From Myxococcales bacterium (lineage in GTDB: Bacteria > Myxococcota_A > Polyangia > GCA-2747355): a DNA stretch of 32,539 bases. The stretch is from contig JAGQIK010000547.1 in assembly GCA_020431405.1 (NCBI GenBank), positions 1 through 32,539 on the forward strand, in the 5' to 3' direction. Below, one piece after another: positions 1-6,895 of the stretch. The notes below the pieces were generated by a model. It was not told the DNA's origin. It did no database searches and saw only the letters and a list, made by a program, of their open reading frames with translations. Position 1 is the first letter of the stretch, and each line of letters starts with the position of its first letter. Made by a program: the position numbers and the translations under genes.

Positions 1-1
1 G

Positions 2-895
2 GCGCTGGTGGCCGAGCTCTCGGCGCACGGACTGCCCGCGCGTTTCGTGCCCCTCTCGGCGTTCGCCTCGCCGAGCCTCGGCGACAGCGACGCCACGTTG
101 GTGATCTTCTCGCAGCGCCTGTCGCCCAACGCGCGCCTGGCGCTGCGGGCCAGCCCGCGCTTCGCCAGCACCATCGTCTGCACTACCGTCGATGACGCCA
201 CGCTGCGCGAGCGCGGCGGCGCGGGGCTCGAGGTCGTCACGCGCCGGCTGCCCGACCTCAACGAGCCCCCGACGCTGGTGCGCGTGCTGGGACCACCTTG
301 CGCGACGCTCGACGCGCTGCGCCTCGCCGCCCAGCTGCTGGCGCTCGCCGGCGTGCCGCCGCGTTTCGACGACGACGCGATCAGCGCAGCGGTCACCGCG
401 CTGGATGACCGCGCCGACGACATCGCAGCGCAGTGCGCCGCCGCCCTCGCCGACTACGGCGACGACGAGGTCGTGTTCGTCACCGTCGGCGGCTACGACG
501 CGTGGGTTCGCGGCATCCGCTGCACCTGGCAGGAGGGGCTGCTCGTGGCGCGGCCACCGATCTACGACGCCCTCGCCTTCGCCCACGGACCACTGCAGCA
601 GCTCTACCCGCGCCGTGCCGCCATCATCGCGCTGGGCTGCGACGGCGACGACCCTCGCGTGCTCGAGCGGCTGCGCGCCACGCTGGCCCCCCAACACCGC
701 TTCGTCGAGCTGCGCTCGCACCTCGCGGCGCCGCTGAGCGTGCTCGAGCACGACGCGATGGTTGGCTGGTTGGTGCACGCCGCGCTGCAGCGCGCGCCGC
801 GTGATCTCTTCCAGTGGCCCGGCAAGGGCGCCGACGGGCCGCTCTATAAGCTCGGCGAGCTGCGCGACGACAGCGACGGGAGCGCCCAGGCCTAG
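2..895 (+). CDS. SIS-domain (sugar isomerase-like) protein, 5' end outside window
   Basis: The reading frame is open from the window edge (codons GCG CTG before a GTG at 8), so the gene probably starts upstream and only its C-terminal part is here. The first stretch, with DATLVIFSQRLSPNARLAL followed by STIVCTT, resembles a SIS phosphosugar-binding half-domain (beta strand, S-x-S/T-like loop, helix). A second half-domain follows, with VVFVTVGGYDAW, the phrase TWQEGLLVARPPIYDA and an AFAHGPLQQ motif like the E-G-x-x-A...HGP pattern of GlmS-type isomerase domains. The substrate cannot be read. It ends three bases before the left att repeat and converges on the ABC permease gene now displaced to 9901. 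The SIS assignment is by motif only and moderately sure. Confidence 0.6.
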   Translation, partial: ALVAELSAHGLPARFVPLSAFASPSLGDSDATLVIFSQRLSPNARLALRASPRFASTIVCTTVDDATLRERGGAGLEVVTRRLPDLNEPPTLVRVLGPPCATLDALRLAAQLLALAGVPPRFDDDAISAAVTALDDRADDIAAQCAAALADYGDDEVVFVTVGGYDAWVRGIRCTWQEGLLVARPPIYDALAFAHGPLQQLYPRRAAIIALGCDGDDPRVLERLRATLAPQHRFVELRSHLAAPLSVLEHDAMVGWLVHAALQRAPRDLFQWPGKGADGPLYKLGELRDDSDGSAQA

Positions 896-898
896 CCG

Positions 899-910
899 CT
901 ACTTCCAGCG
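899..910. repeat. Left attachment core (attL)
   Basis: The 12-bp core CTACTTCCAGCG is identical to 9901-9912. It lies between the SIS gene stop (895) and the integrase gene, whose stop is at 990. The flanking bases differ on both sides of the two copies, which is what site-specific recombination leaves. The 79 bp between core and integrase stop contain a short inverted repeat (GTGG at 930-933, CCAC at 941-944), a possible arm-type site. Confidence 0.8.
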
Positions 911-989
911 GGTAAACTGCAAGCGAATTGTGGTGCGATTCCACGTAGGGACGGACGCGTATCAAAGCACGCTACGTGTGTACCACCGG

Positions 990-2066
990 CTAGGAAGGCG
1001 TACCAAGCAACACGGCGCCGGCGGCCCGGTCGTCGCGGGCGTGGCGTGCGTCGTCGCGGACGTAGAACGTGCGCGTGGTCGTCACGTCGCCATGTCCGAG
1101 CGCCTGGCTCACCGCGCGATCAGCGACGCCCTGCTCTACCGCCAGCGTGCCGTAGGTGCGGCGCAGCGCCTGGATCGTCAGCGGCGCAACGCTCGCCTCG
1201 CGACAGATGCCCGCGTACACCTCGCGCAGCCACTTGCGCGCCATGTCGAGGTGATTGAGCCGCTCGACGTCACGGCCGAGCAGCGGCGCGTGCGGATCAT
1301 CGCTGACGAGCGCGGCGACGCGCGGGCGCAGCTCGTCAGCGAGCACTACGGAGCGCAGGCGCATCGCGTTCTTGACCTTGCTCCAGACGTTCAGCACGCG
1401 GCCGCCATCGTCGACGTCAGCCACGGTGCGGCGCAGCACCTCGTGTGAGCTGAGGCCGTGGCGCAGGCACAGCAGCACGCCTGTCACGCCCGCAGCCCCG
1501 AGCGGCGCCTCGAGGCCAACGCGGTAAAGGCGGCGCGCATCGTCGCGACGGTGCGCCGCCTTGGAGCGACGACCGGGTGCCTCGACGTCCGACAGCGCAT
1601 CGAGGCACATTTCGAGTGCCGCGTGGCTGATCATGCGCTTCTTGCGCAGAAAGCGAACGAAGGTTCGCACGGCCCGCGCGTTGCTGTGCAGCGTGCTCGT
1701 CGCCACTTCGCCGCGACGCTTGTCGACGAGCTTGGGCAGCACGCGCGGCAACGACGCCAGCGTGGTGTCGAGCCCGAGAAACATGCGCATCTCGAGGCGC
1801 CGCATCACCAACGTGCTCTCAGCGCGACCCTTGCGCTCGAGGTCGGCCATCCACGCATCGAGGGCGCTGGCCACGTTAGGTGCATTCTCGAGGACACCAG
1901 CGGCGATCTGTTGGCGCGCGTGCTCTAGCCCCGATTGGGCTTCTTGCTCTGTCTCAAAGTAGACAGTGCGCTGTCCACCTTCGCCGTCGTAGATGACGAC
2001 GCGCCAGCGGTCGCGCGCTTTGAAGTAGTACGGGCCTCGGGCCCGGGGGCCGGTCTGTCGTGCCAT
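990..2066 (-). CDS. Tyrosine recombinase/integrase
   Basis: This 358-residue protein has the layout of phage-type integrases. An N-terminal arm-binding-like part (about 10-55, with a PYYFKARDRWRV strand) is followed by a SAM-like core-binding domain (about 63-145) and a catalytic domain (about 165-345). Visible catalytic residues are Arg202 (LCLRHGLSSHEVL), a beta-hairpin Lys230 or Lys232, Arg302, His325 (ALGHGD) and the nucleophile Tyr335 (TRTFYV). The usual HxxR box reads Q-A-L-R at 299-302, so the His is Gln. The ATG at 2066 is preceded by GGGAG at a good spacing. The gene is the last of a leftward operon and ends 80 bp from the left att core, the usual place for an element's integrase. 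It should catalyse integration into, and with a directionality factor excision from, the permease gene end. Confidence 0.93.
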   Translation of the reverse strand: MARQTGPRARGPYYFKARDRWRVVIYDGEGGQRTVYFETEQEAQSGLEHARQQIAAGVLENAPNVASALDAWMADLERKGRAESTLVMRRLEMRMFLGLDTTLASLPRVLPKLVDKRRGEVATSTLHSNARAVRTFVRFLRKKRMISHAALEMCLDALSDVEAPGRRSKAAHRRDDARRLYRVGLEAPLGAAGVTGVLLCLRHGLSSHEVLRRTVADVDDGGRVLNVWSKVKNAMRLRSVVLADELRPRVAALVSDDPHAPLLGRDVERLNHLDMARKWLREVYAGICREASVAPLTIQALRRTYGTLAVEQGVADRAVSQALGHGDVTTTRTFYVRDDARHARDDRAAGAVLLGTPS

Positions 2067-2197
2067 GGTGCATCTCCCATGGCGGAACCCTCGACGGCTC
2101 CACCATGCCAGTGGTCGGCGATCTGCGTCAAGCGGCGCGCCAGTTCACGCAGCAGCTCGGGCGTCGGGATGTCGATCGGTCGGCGCTTGCGGCTCAT
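1925..2197 (-). CDS. Small unknown protein overlapping the integrase start
   Basis: The ATG at 2197 overlaps the stop of the upstream 81-residue gene in an ATGA, the coupling seen throughout this operon. The first 35-40 residues (MSRKRRPIDIPTPELLREL onward, a basic start then an amphipathic helix) look like real protein. The remaining frame runs 142 bp into the integrase gene in another phase and is rich in Ser, Thr, Ala and Lys, which suggests shadow sequence. Either the protein really ends inside the integrase gene or its stop was lost. No family is recognised. Translation of this frame could couple the integrase to the operon. Confidence 0.45.
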   Translation of the reverse strand: MSRKRRPIDIPTPELLRELARRLTQIADHWHGGAVEGSAMGDAPWHDRPAPGPEARTTSKRATAGASSSTTAKVDSALSTLRQSKKPNRG

Positions 2198-2439
2198 CTG
2201 ACGGCTCCGCTGTAGTAGGGGCTGGCCTTCGGCGGCTTGCCGGGGTTGTCCTCGCTCCACCGTCCGTCGAGGCTGCGGCGCACGTCGCGGATCAGGTTTG
2301 CGGCTTGGCAGCAGCGCATCGCGTCGGCAGCGCGCTCGCTCTGCGACGGCAGCACGTGCAGCAGCTGGTCGAGGGCATCGAGCGCAGCGGCGCAGCGCGC
2401 GGCCGCCTCGCCATGATCGACCCAGTGGGCGCGGCTCAC
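2194..2439 (-). CDS. Small helical protein of unknown function
   Basis: This 81-residue protein (starts MSRAHWVDHGEAAARCA) is predicted mostly helical over residues 8-60 and contains a Cys pair (RCCQAANLI). Its ATG overlaps the stop of the TSCPD gene (ATGA at 2436-2439) and its own stop overlaps the next ATG (2194-2197), so it is translationally coupled within the rep-TSCPD-integrase operon. No family is recognised. Confidence 0.65.
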   Translation of the reverse strand: MSRAHWVDHGEAAARCAAALDALDQLLHVLPSQSERAADAMRCCQAANLIRDVRRSLDGRWSEDNPGKPPKASPYYSGAVR

Positions 2440-2855
2440 GGCTGCGCCCCGACGCCGTCGAGGGTAGGTGCCGGCGGCGTGTCAGCGGATCGAGGGGGGC
2501 TGCAGCGGGCCTCGACGAGCTCGAGCCACTGCGCCAGGTGGTCGAGCACCGACGACACGCGCGGGATGTCCGCGTCGCCCGTGAGCCCATCCGGGCCGAA
2601 CCGACTGTGACGAAACTTGCTGAGCACCGCACCGATCGGCACATCGTGCTGCAGCGCCACCGACAGTGCGATGCACAGCCCGTCGACCAAGCCGCGCTCG
2701 AGATCGCCGCAGCGCCCAAGCCGAGCGAAGATCTCGCGGACGCGGCCGCGCTCGTCGAGGCTGCAGCTCCATGTCACCTCGAGGTCGGGCAGCTCGAGGG
2801 TGCGCGTGTAGCCGGCGCGCAGCGGCGCGAGGCGAGTTCTGATCGGTGCGTTCAT
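2436..2855 (-). CDS. Free-standing TSCPD-domain protein (ribonucleotide reductase C-terminal-like)
   Basis: The 139-residue protein starts at ATG 2855 (MNAPIRTR), with AGGA upstream; the longer open frame to 3242 is only shadow of the upstream gene. Residues about 18-110 match the TSCPD region found at the C-terminus of B12-dependent (class II) ribonucleotide reductases: a beta strand LPDLEVTWSC, then a helix with DLERGLVDGLCIALSVALQ, then GLTGDADIPRVSSVLDHL and a final QWLEL, like the G-x-T-G-x-x-x-I-P...S-I-x-D-Y...W-L pattern. No catalytic barrel is present, so it cannot be a reductase by itself. Free-standing copies are known from phage genomes, where they are often annotated as reductase. 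A role in binding or tuning host reductase is inference. Confidence 0.75.
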   Translation of the reverse strand: MNAPIRTRLAPLRAGYTRTLELPDLEVTWSCSLDERGRVREIFARLGRCGDLERGLVDGLCIALSVALQHDVPIGAVLSKFRHSRFGPDGLTGDADIPRVSSVLDHLAQWLELVEARCSPPRSADTPPAPTLDGVGAQP

Positions 2856-2865
2856 GGTCGTCCTT

Positions 2866-3954
2866 TCAGCGCCGGCGGCGCTCTTTGCGGGTGCGCCGTT
2901 GCTCGGCTTCCAGCTTGGCGTTGAGCTCGGCGAGCACTTCAGGGGTGGCAAGCGCGCCGAGCTCGCGCTGCGCACGTGCAAGCTCGCGCTGTCGCCCCTT
3001 CGCCCACGACGCCGCGCCGGCGCTGAAGCGATGCAGCTTGCCGTCGACGCGCGTGACGATGTTCGGGCCCTGTCGGCGCCACCGGATCGGCGACAGCGCT
3101 GATTCAGCCTTGCCGTCTTCAGCCCCTCCCGAGCGTTCGTGGTGCGCACGTGGCGGCTGTTGGTCTGGGGACTGCGCGGGCTGATGACGCGATAGGTTCG
3201 CGTTGCTCTCAGTGCTGAGATCAGACCCGGAAGAAGAAACACACGGGGCGGTGCTTGCGCCGCCCCCGCGCCCCGCAGGGGCGCCGCGTCCCGGGCTAGG
3301 GACGCCAGGCCCGACGTGGCCTACCGACGTCGGGGAAGCTTGCGCACCAGGTTGGTCGACATTTGCGGGCTGCGATCGGTTCTCGGCGCCCGTTACATCG
3401 TTCCTTGTTACTGTCCTATTTGCGCACGCAGAATCGTCGTGAATAGGACAACGGTTCGGCGATTCTGACGGCAAAACGGACGTCCGTTTTGCGCACTCAA
3501 CGTCTCCAGAATCGTCGTGAATAGGACGACGGTCCGGCTCCGGCGGCACCTCTGCGGGGCGCCTGCACTTGCCGCGCGCACGGTAGTCGGCGCCGGCCCT
3601 CAGCTCCCAAATCTCGTAGCGCGGATGGCACTTCTTGAACTCCCCCACGCGCAGCAGCCAGCCCGCGGCGAGCAGCTTGTTCAACGCGCGAGTCACGGTC
3701 GTGTGGGCGACGCCTGCCACCTTGGCGAGGCGCTCGCGACCGATGCACACCTGCCCCGACCGTAGGTTGAAGCGCGTGCGGCAGCGCGGGTTCTTGCACT
3801 GCCAGGTGTACTCGCTTCGCACGCTGATCGTGACGAGCGCGAGCATCACGAGTCGATCACCAAGCTTGAGCTCCTGATAGAGCTCGCTCTCGAAAAGCTG
3901 CTCGCTGGCGACCGCGTAGGAACGCAGTTTCTTGCGATGTCTGCTACCGTTCAT
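2866..3954 (-). CDS. Replication initiator-like protein, winged-helix N-terminus (lambda O-like layout)
   Basis: This 362-residue protein begins with a short basic tail (MNGSRHRKKLRSYAV). Residues about 22-115 form a winged helix: LGDRLVMLALVTISV, a Cys pair at 53 and 58, then an HTH with RLAKVAGVAHTTVTRALNKLLAAGWLLRV and a wing strand (HPRYEIWELRA). Residues about 125-290 are a Pro/Ser/Arg-rich linker without apparent fold, and 295-362 are basic and helical (WAKGRQRELARAQREL), ending KERRRR. The linker coding region contains the repeat and palindrome cluster at 3413-3527. This arrangement (N-terminal origin-binding domain, iterons inside the gene, C-terminal partner-binding part) is that of lambda O-type initiators. 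It heads the leftward operon with the TSCPD gene, two small ORFs and the integrase. A plain transcription factor is the alternative. Confidence 0.65.
   Translation of the reverse strand: MNGSRHRKKLRSYAVASEQLFESELYQELKLGDRLVMLALVTISVRSEYTWQCKNPRCRTRFNLRSGQVCIGRERLAKVAGVAHTTVTRALNKLLAAGWLLRVGEFKKCHPRYEIWELRAGADYRARGKCRRPAEVPPEPDRRPIHDDSGDVECAKRTSVLPSESPNRCPIHDDSACANRTVTRNDVTGAENRSQPANVDQPGAQASPTSVGHVGPGVPSPGRGAPAGRGGGASTAPCVSSSGSDLSTESNANLSRHQPAQSPDQQPPRAHHERSGGAEDGKAESALSPIRWRRQGPNIVTRVDGKLHRFSAGAASWAKGRQRELARAQRELGALATPEVLAELNAKLEAEQRRTRKERRRR
3413..3527. repeat. Iteron-like direct repeats plus 22-bp perfect palindrome; candidate replication origin
   Basis: A 21-bp sequence beginning CAGAATCGTCG and ending AATAGGAC is exact at 3429-3449 and 3507-3527. 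Both copies are followed by nACGGTnCGGC. TTTGCGCAC precedes each copy (3419-3427 and 3488-3496). The octamer also occurs inverted (GTCCTATT, 3413-3420) and CGATTCTG (3460-3467) is an inverted piece of the repeat. Between the copies lies a perfect palindrome with arms GCAAAACGGAC and GTCCGTTTTGC (3471-3492). The patch is visibly less GC-rich than the gene around it and lies within the initiator-like gene, encoding PIHDDS twice. Confidence 0.65.
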
Positions 3955-4012
3955 GGAGCATCTGCCCTCGAACGCCGCGCATCGCCCCCGCAGGCCGCGC
4001 GGCGTTCGTCTT

Positions 4013-4228
4013 TCAGCCCACCGTCGCCTCGGGCGCGTTGTCGCCCGCGAGCCACGCCTCGAGGGCGCGCACGCCGATCAGCCACCTGCGGCCAACGCGG
4101 CGCGCAGGGACGCGGCCAGACTGCACGAGCCGGTACGCGTGCTCTCGCGACAGGCCGGTGGCTTGCGCAAACTCGAGCACGCTCAGCGCCAGCCTGTCCG
4201 GCTTTTTGTTCTCATCGGTCGTTTTCAT
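4013..4228 (-). CDS. Excisionase-like helix-turn-helix protein
   Basis: A 71-residue DNA-binding protein of the small winged-HTH (excisionase/AlpA-type) group. The motif runs from about residue 15: LSVLEFAQATGLSREHAYRLVQSGRVPARRVGRRWLI, with the characteristic short wing ending in an aromatic and a following helix (ALEAWLAG). GGAGG nine bases before the ATG at 4228 supports this start. It lies upstream of the initiator operon and divergent from the rightward gene at 4271, so it may be the recombination directionality factor, a regulator of the divergent promoters, or both. The ten bases GGGGGGTATT lie 65 bp upstream of its ATG, as they do for the other HTH gene of the element. Confidence 0.75.
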   Translation of the reverse strand: MKTTDENKKPDRLALSVLEFAQATGLSREHAYRLVQSGRVPARRVGRRWLIGVRALEAWLAGDNAPEATVG

Positions 4229-4270
4229 ACGTCGTCGCCTCCGTGACCGTTTAGTGGTATCAGTGGAGGC

Positions 4271-5050
4271 GTGGCCCGACTAGACGCCATAAAATACCCC
4301 CCATTTAATGGGCATCCGCTCGCGCTGCTCGAAGTCGTGCGCGGCAACAGCGACGCGCACCACCGCGGGGTGTTGCGACTGCAGGGCCGTGAGGACTTCG
4401 CAGCCGGAGATCCGGGCGTGCCTCGGGTCTCTCGCAGCAAGGCGCCGCGCTACTTCGTCAAGCCGCTGGGCCGATTCCTGGAGTGCGAGTGCTGCGGTCT
4501 GTCGCTGGACATGCGCCTACCGCGTGCGCGTCTCGACGAGCCTCCGAGGCGCGCTACGCCCGCCGACGCCGTTCGCGAAGCGCTGCTCTACCTGCAGCGC
4601 GGCGCCGATCTCGCGCGAGAGGTCGAGCAGCTGCACCAGGCTCGTGATGACGTTGCCGCTGTAGCCGCGCGGCTCGAGGCACAGCACAGCGAGTCGGCGG
4701 CGAGGGTCCGCAGCCTCGGCGTCGAGCCGTTCTCACAGTCGGGGGCAAGCACGAGCGCCGAGATCTTGCGGCGCACGGTGCGTCAGCTCGAAGTGCAGGC
4801 AAAGAACCTCTGCCCCTGGCGCGGTGTGAAGCCGCTGCGAGCGCCGACAGGTCGCGGTCGGCCTGGCGCGCCGTGGATAGCCGATCTGTCGCTGTTCCTG
4901 CAGTCGCGCGGGCTCGGCGAAAGCGCGCGGTTTGACGTTCTGGCCAGCCTGAAGCGCGCTCACAGCCCGTGGCTCGACGCGCTGTCAGCAGATCATCGCG
5001 CCCTCGCGAAGCGGGTCGGAGAAGCCGTCAGGCGGCGAGCAGCGTCTTGA
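4271..5050 (+). CDS. Unknown protein, only rightward gene of the element
   Basis: The 259-residue frame starts at GTG 4271, the only in-frame start near the 5' end (an in-frame TGA lies at 4244-4246); GGAGG is only one base before the GTG, so the start is not well supported. The first dozen codons are less G/C-ending than the rest. A short segment with a CECCGL motif (CxxC-like, possibly metal-binding) lies near residue 75. The middle (about 100-160) is helical and charged, and the C-terminal part contains GRGRPGAPW. No family is recognised. It is divergent from the excisionase-like gene and its last 23 bp overlap the end of the convergent sigma gene. Confidence 0.55.
   Translation: MARLDAIKYPPFNGHPLALLEVVRGNSDAHHRGVLRLQGREDFAAGDPGVPRVSRSKAPRYFVKPLGRFLECECCGLSLDMRLPRARLDEPPRRATPADAVREALLYLQRGADLAREVEQLHQARDDVAAVAARLEAQHSESAARVRSLGVEPFSQSGASTSAEILRRTVRQLEVQAKNLCPWRGVKPLRAPTGRGRPGAPWIADLSLFLQSRGLGESARFDVLASLKRAHSPWLDALSADHRALAKRVGEAVRRRAAS
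4293..4302 (-). promoter_or_regulatory. Shared upstream motif, copy 1 (GGGGGGTATT on minus strand)
   Basis: GGGGGGTATT, read leftward, starts a segment that ends 64 bp before the ATG (4228) of one excisionase-like HTH gene. The same decamer lies 65 bp before the ATG (7697) of the second HTH gene. Candidate operator or promoter element. It falls inside the first codons of the rightward gene if that gene really starts at 4271. Confidence 0.35.
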
Positions 5051-5663
5051 GCGTGTCCAGCGCGTCGGATCGCAGCTGCTGCGCCCTAGAGCCGCTGATG
5101 CCCCACGCCTTGCCGATCTCGCCGAGCTTGACGCCGCCGTTGCCGTCGAGACCGTACGAGCGCACGACGATGTCGCGCTCGCGCTCGGGCAGCGCGGCCA
5201 CCGCCTGGCGCAGCCTCGCCACGTCGCGCATCGAGTCGACGGCAGCTGCGAGGTCGGGCTCACCGGGCTCGATGACATCGGCGAGACGTACCTCGCCGGG
5301 CTCGGCCCACGTGCGCATCGTCAGCGGCACGTGTGCCGCAGCACGCTCGGCCTTGTCGCGTGCGCGCGAGACGGCGGTGAAGAGGCCGTAGCTCGCGTAC
5401 GTGGACAGCGCGCCTCGAGCCGGATCGTAGCGCTCGACGGCAACGCACAGCGCCACCGCCGCCTCTTGTTCGAGCTCGTCGAGGCCGATGCGCCCCTCGG
5501 CGATGGCGCGGCCAGCGCAGCGCCAGACGATGCGGCGCGCGAGACGCAGGTTGCCCGCGACCATGCGCTGCTGCAGACGCCGTGCGCGCGCATTGTCGCC
5601 GGCGGCGCGTGCTGCGTCGCGATCGCGGGCGAGGTTGGTGTTGTCGGCCGCCGAGAGCGCCAC
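5028..5663 (-). CDS. Sigma-70-family RNA polymerase sigma factor (element-encoded)
   Basis: The 211-residue protein starts at GTG 5663. Region 2 is clear at about residues 35-105: NLRLARRIVWR, then GLDELEQEAAVALCVAVERYDPARG and LSTYASYGLFTAVSRA, the usual D-L-x-Q-E-G...Y-D...G-x-F-x-T-Y-A-x-x-x-I pattern with L for I at its end. Region 4 is at about 145-205: LPERERDIVVRSYGLDG and the HTH LGEIGKAWGISGSRAQQLRSDAL. Region 1.1 is absent and region 3 is short. It ends the leftward operon 7697-5028 and overlaps the rightward gene tail by 23 bp. It could redirect host polymerase to element promoters; which ones is unknown. Confidence 0.88.
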   Translation of the reverse strand: MALSAADNTNLARDRDAARAAGDNARARRLQQRMVAGNLRLARRIVWRCAGRAIAEGRIGLDELEQEAAVALCVAVERYDPARGALSTYASYGLFTAVSRARDKAERAAAHVPLTMRTWAEPGEVRLADVIEPGEPDLAAAVDSMRDVARLRQAVAALPERERDIVVRSYGLDGNGGVKLGEIGKAWGISGSRAQQLRSDALDTLKTLLAA

Positions 5664-5677
5664 GTCTTGAGCGTACC

Positions 5678-5986
5678 TCAGGCCGGCGGCCAGGGAACCG
5701 GCGTCAAGCCCGTGCTCGCGTCGACCGGCCGGTTGCGGACGATGATCTGCGGCTGCTGTCGCTCGCGCCGGCGTCGGTGCCGCTCTACCAGCGCAGCGAG
5801 CTCGAGGTCGACGGCCGGCGGGACGGGCGCTGAGGCGGCCTGCTCGGGCCGCTCGAGCTCGTCGAGCGCGTCGCCGATGAGCAGCACGAGCTGCGCCGCG
5901 AACGTCGCCTCGGCTCCCTCAGCGCGTTGGTACGCGCGGCGCGCCGCCTCGCGCAGCTGGCGCGCCTGTGCGATCAGCGCGCTCAT
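5678..5986 (-). CDS. Unknown small protein of the sigma-factor operon
   Basis: A 102-residue protein. The N-terminal 55 residues are a long Ala/Arg/Glu-rich helix (IAQARQLREAARRAYQRAEG), followed by a Pro/Ala linker, another charged helix and a Pro-rich tail (TGLTPVPWPPA). Its ATG overlaps the preceding gene by 4 bp (5983-5986), and it ends 14 bp before the sigma gene. No family is recognised. Confidence 0.6.
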   Translation of the reverse strand: MSALIAQARQLREAARRAYQRAEGAEATFAAQLVLLIGDALDELERPEQAASAPVPPAVDLELAALVERHRRRRERQQPQIIVRNRPVDASTGLTPVPWPPA

Positions 5987-6630
5987 GCTGCGCTGTCGCG
6001 GCCGCCCAGCATGGCCGAGAGCCGCGAGGTCGACGTGGTGTCGGTCATGAGGTGCAGCACGCTGAGGTCGCCGCGGTCGTTCGCCGCCGCGATCGCCTCG
6101 TCGCCGGCCGCGATCAGGTCGCGCAGCTTCTTGCGCTGCGCTTCGAGCTTGCGCAGCTCGGTCTGCACTTCCTCCATCGCGCGCGCGGTTGTCGCCGGCT
6201 TGGACTTCAGGCGATTGATCTGCTCGGCGAGGCTGTGCAGATGCTCGTCGATGCGCACCTTGGCGCCGCGCAGCCGCGAGTCGGCGTTGTAGGCCGCGAT
6301 CAGCTCACCGAAGTAAGCGGGTCGCTCGCGTCGCGACGCCTGCAGCTCGGCCCAGAACACGGCGGGGCGAGGCACGCCGTCGGGTAGGTGGCCCTCGGCA
6401 AGGTCTGCGACGTGCCGCCCGCTGCCCGCGGCCCTGATCTGGTAGGCCACGAGGGCCTCGCCGTCCGCGCGCATCGCCTCGAAGGCGCGCTGGTCGGCCT
6501 CGAGCAACGCGGCCTCGTCGGCCAGGTCGGCCAGGCGCGCGAGGTCACGGCTGGCGCGACTGCCGTTGTCGGACGCGGTGCGCCCGAGCATCTTGTCTGC
6601 GGCGCGCTGTCGGAGGTCTTCCATCGACAC
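5983..6630 (-). CDS. Unknown coiled-coil protein
   Basis: The 215-residue protein starts at GTG 6630, chosen because AAGGAG lies eight bases upstream. Residues about 20-60 and 125-185 are charged heptad-like helices (for example LRKLEAQRKKLRDLIAAGDEA), so a coiled-coil or rod-like protein is likely. No enzyme motif is visible. It overlaps the end of the upstream frame by 86 bp and the next gene by 4 bp. Confidence 0.65.
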   Translation of the reverse strand: MSMEDLRQRAADKMLGRTASDNGSRASRDLARLADLADEAALLEADQRAFEAMRADGEALVAYQIRAAGSGRHVADLAEGHLPDGVPRPAVFWAELQASRRERPAYFGELIAAYNADSRLRGAKVRIDEHLHSLAEQINRLKSKPATTARAMEEVQTELRKLEAQRKKLRDLIAAGDEAIAAANDRGDLSVLHLMTDTTSTSRLSAMLGGRDSAA

Positions 6631-6895
6631 GGTGTTTGCTCCTTAGCTGCTCGAGCGCGCGCAGCTCGTCGCGTCGCGCCTCGAGTTCGGTTGCTTGCGA
6701 TAGGCCGCGCATCCACTTCGGAAGCGCGGCGGCGCGGGCTTGGATATCCCGCTCCAGATCCGCCGCGGATACGTCGCGCGCGATACGCGACGCGGCAGCC
6801 GCCAGGACTGGCGAACGAAGCGCGCTCAGCGGCTCGAGGCGGCCATCGTCGAGCACGCGGTGAGGCTCGCCGTTGACCAGAACCAGCACGATCAC
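6545..6895 (-). CDS. Unknown protein; C-terminal third probably out of frame
   Basis: This 116-residue frame starts at ATG 6895 in an overlap with the upstream gene's end (6892-6895). Residues 1-80 look normal: a short beta start (MIVLVLVNGEPHRVL), then helices ending LEARRDELRALEQL. The rest (after about residue 82) is an Arg/Gln-rich string lying over the start of the next gene. A TAA is present in another frame just before that gene's ribosome-binding site, near 6646-6648. This suggests either a true 86-bp overlap or a one-base shift that bypassed the native stop. Function unknown. Confidence 0.5.
   Translation of the reverse strand: MIVLVLVNGEPHRVLDDGRLEPLSALRSPVLAAAASRIARDVSAADLERDIQARAAALPKWMRGLSQATELEARRDELRALEQLRSKHRVDGRPPTARRRQDARAHRVRQRQSRQP

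Noticed and set aside
1-895. Whether the SIS-like gene starts at GTG 8
   Set aside because: The frame stays open to the window edge and an SIS half-domain is already under way at residue 1, so an upstream start is more likely.
762-1448. 228-residue frame crossing the left att core
   Set aside because: It runs across the recombination junction and antisense to the integrase; no ribosome-binding site and no protein-like segments.
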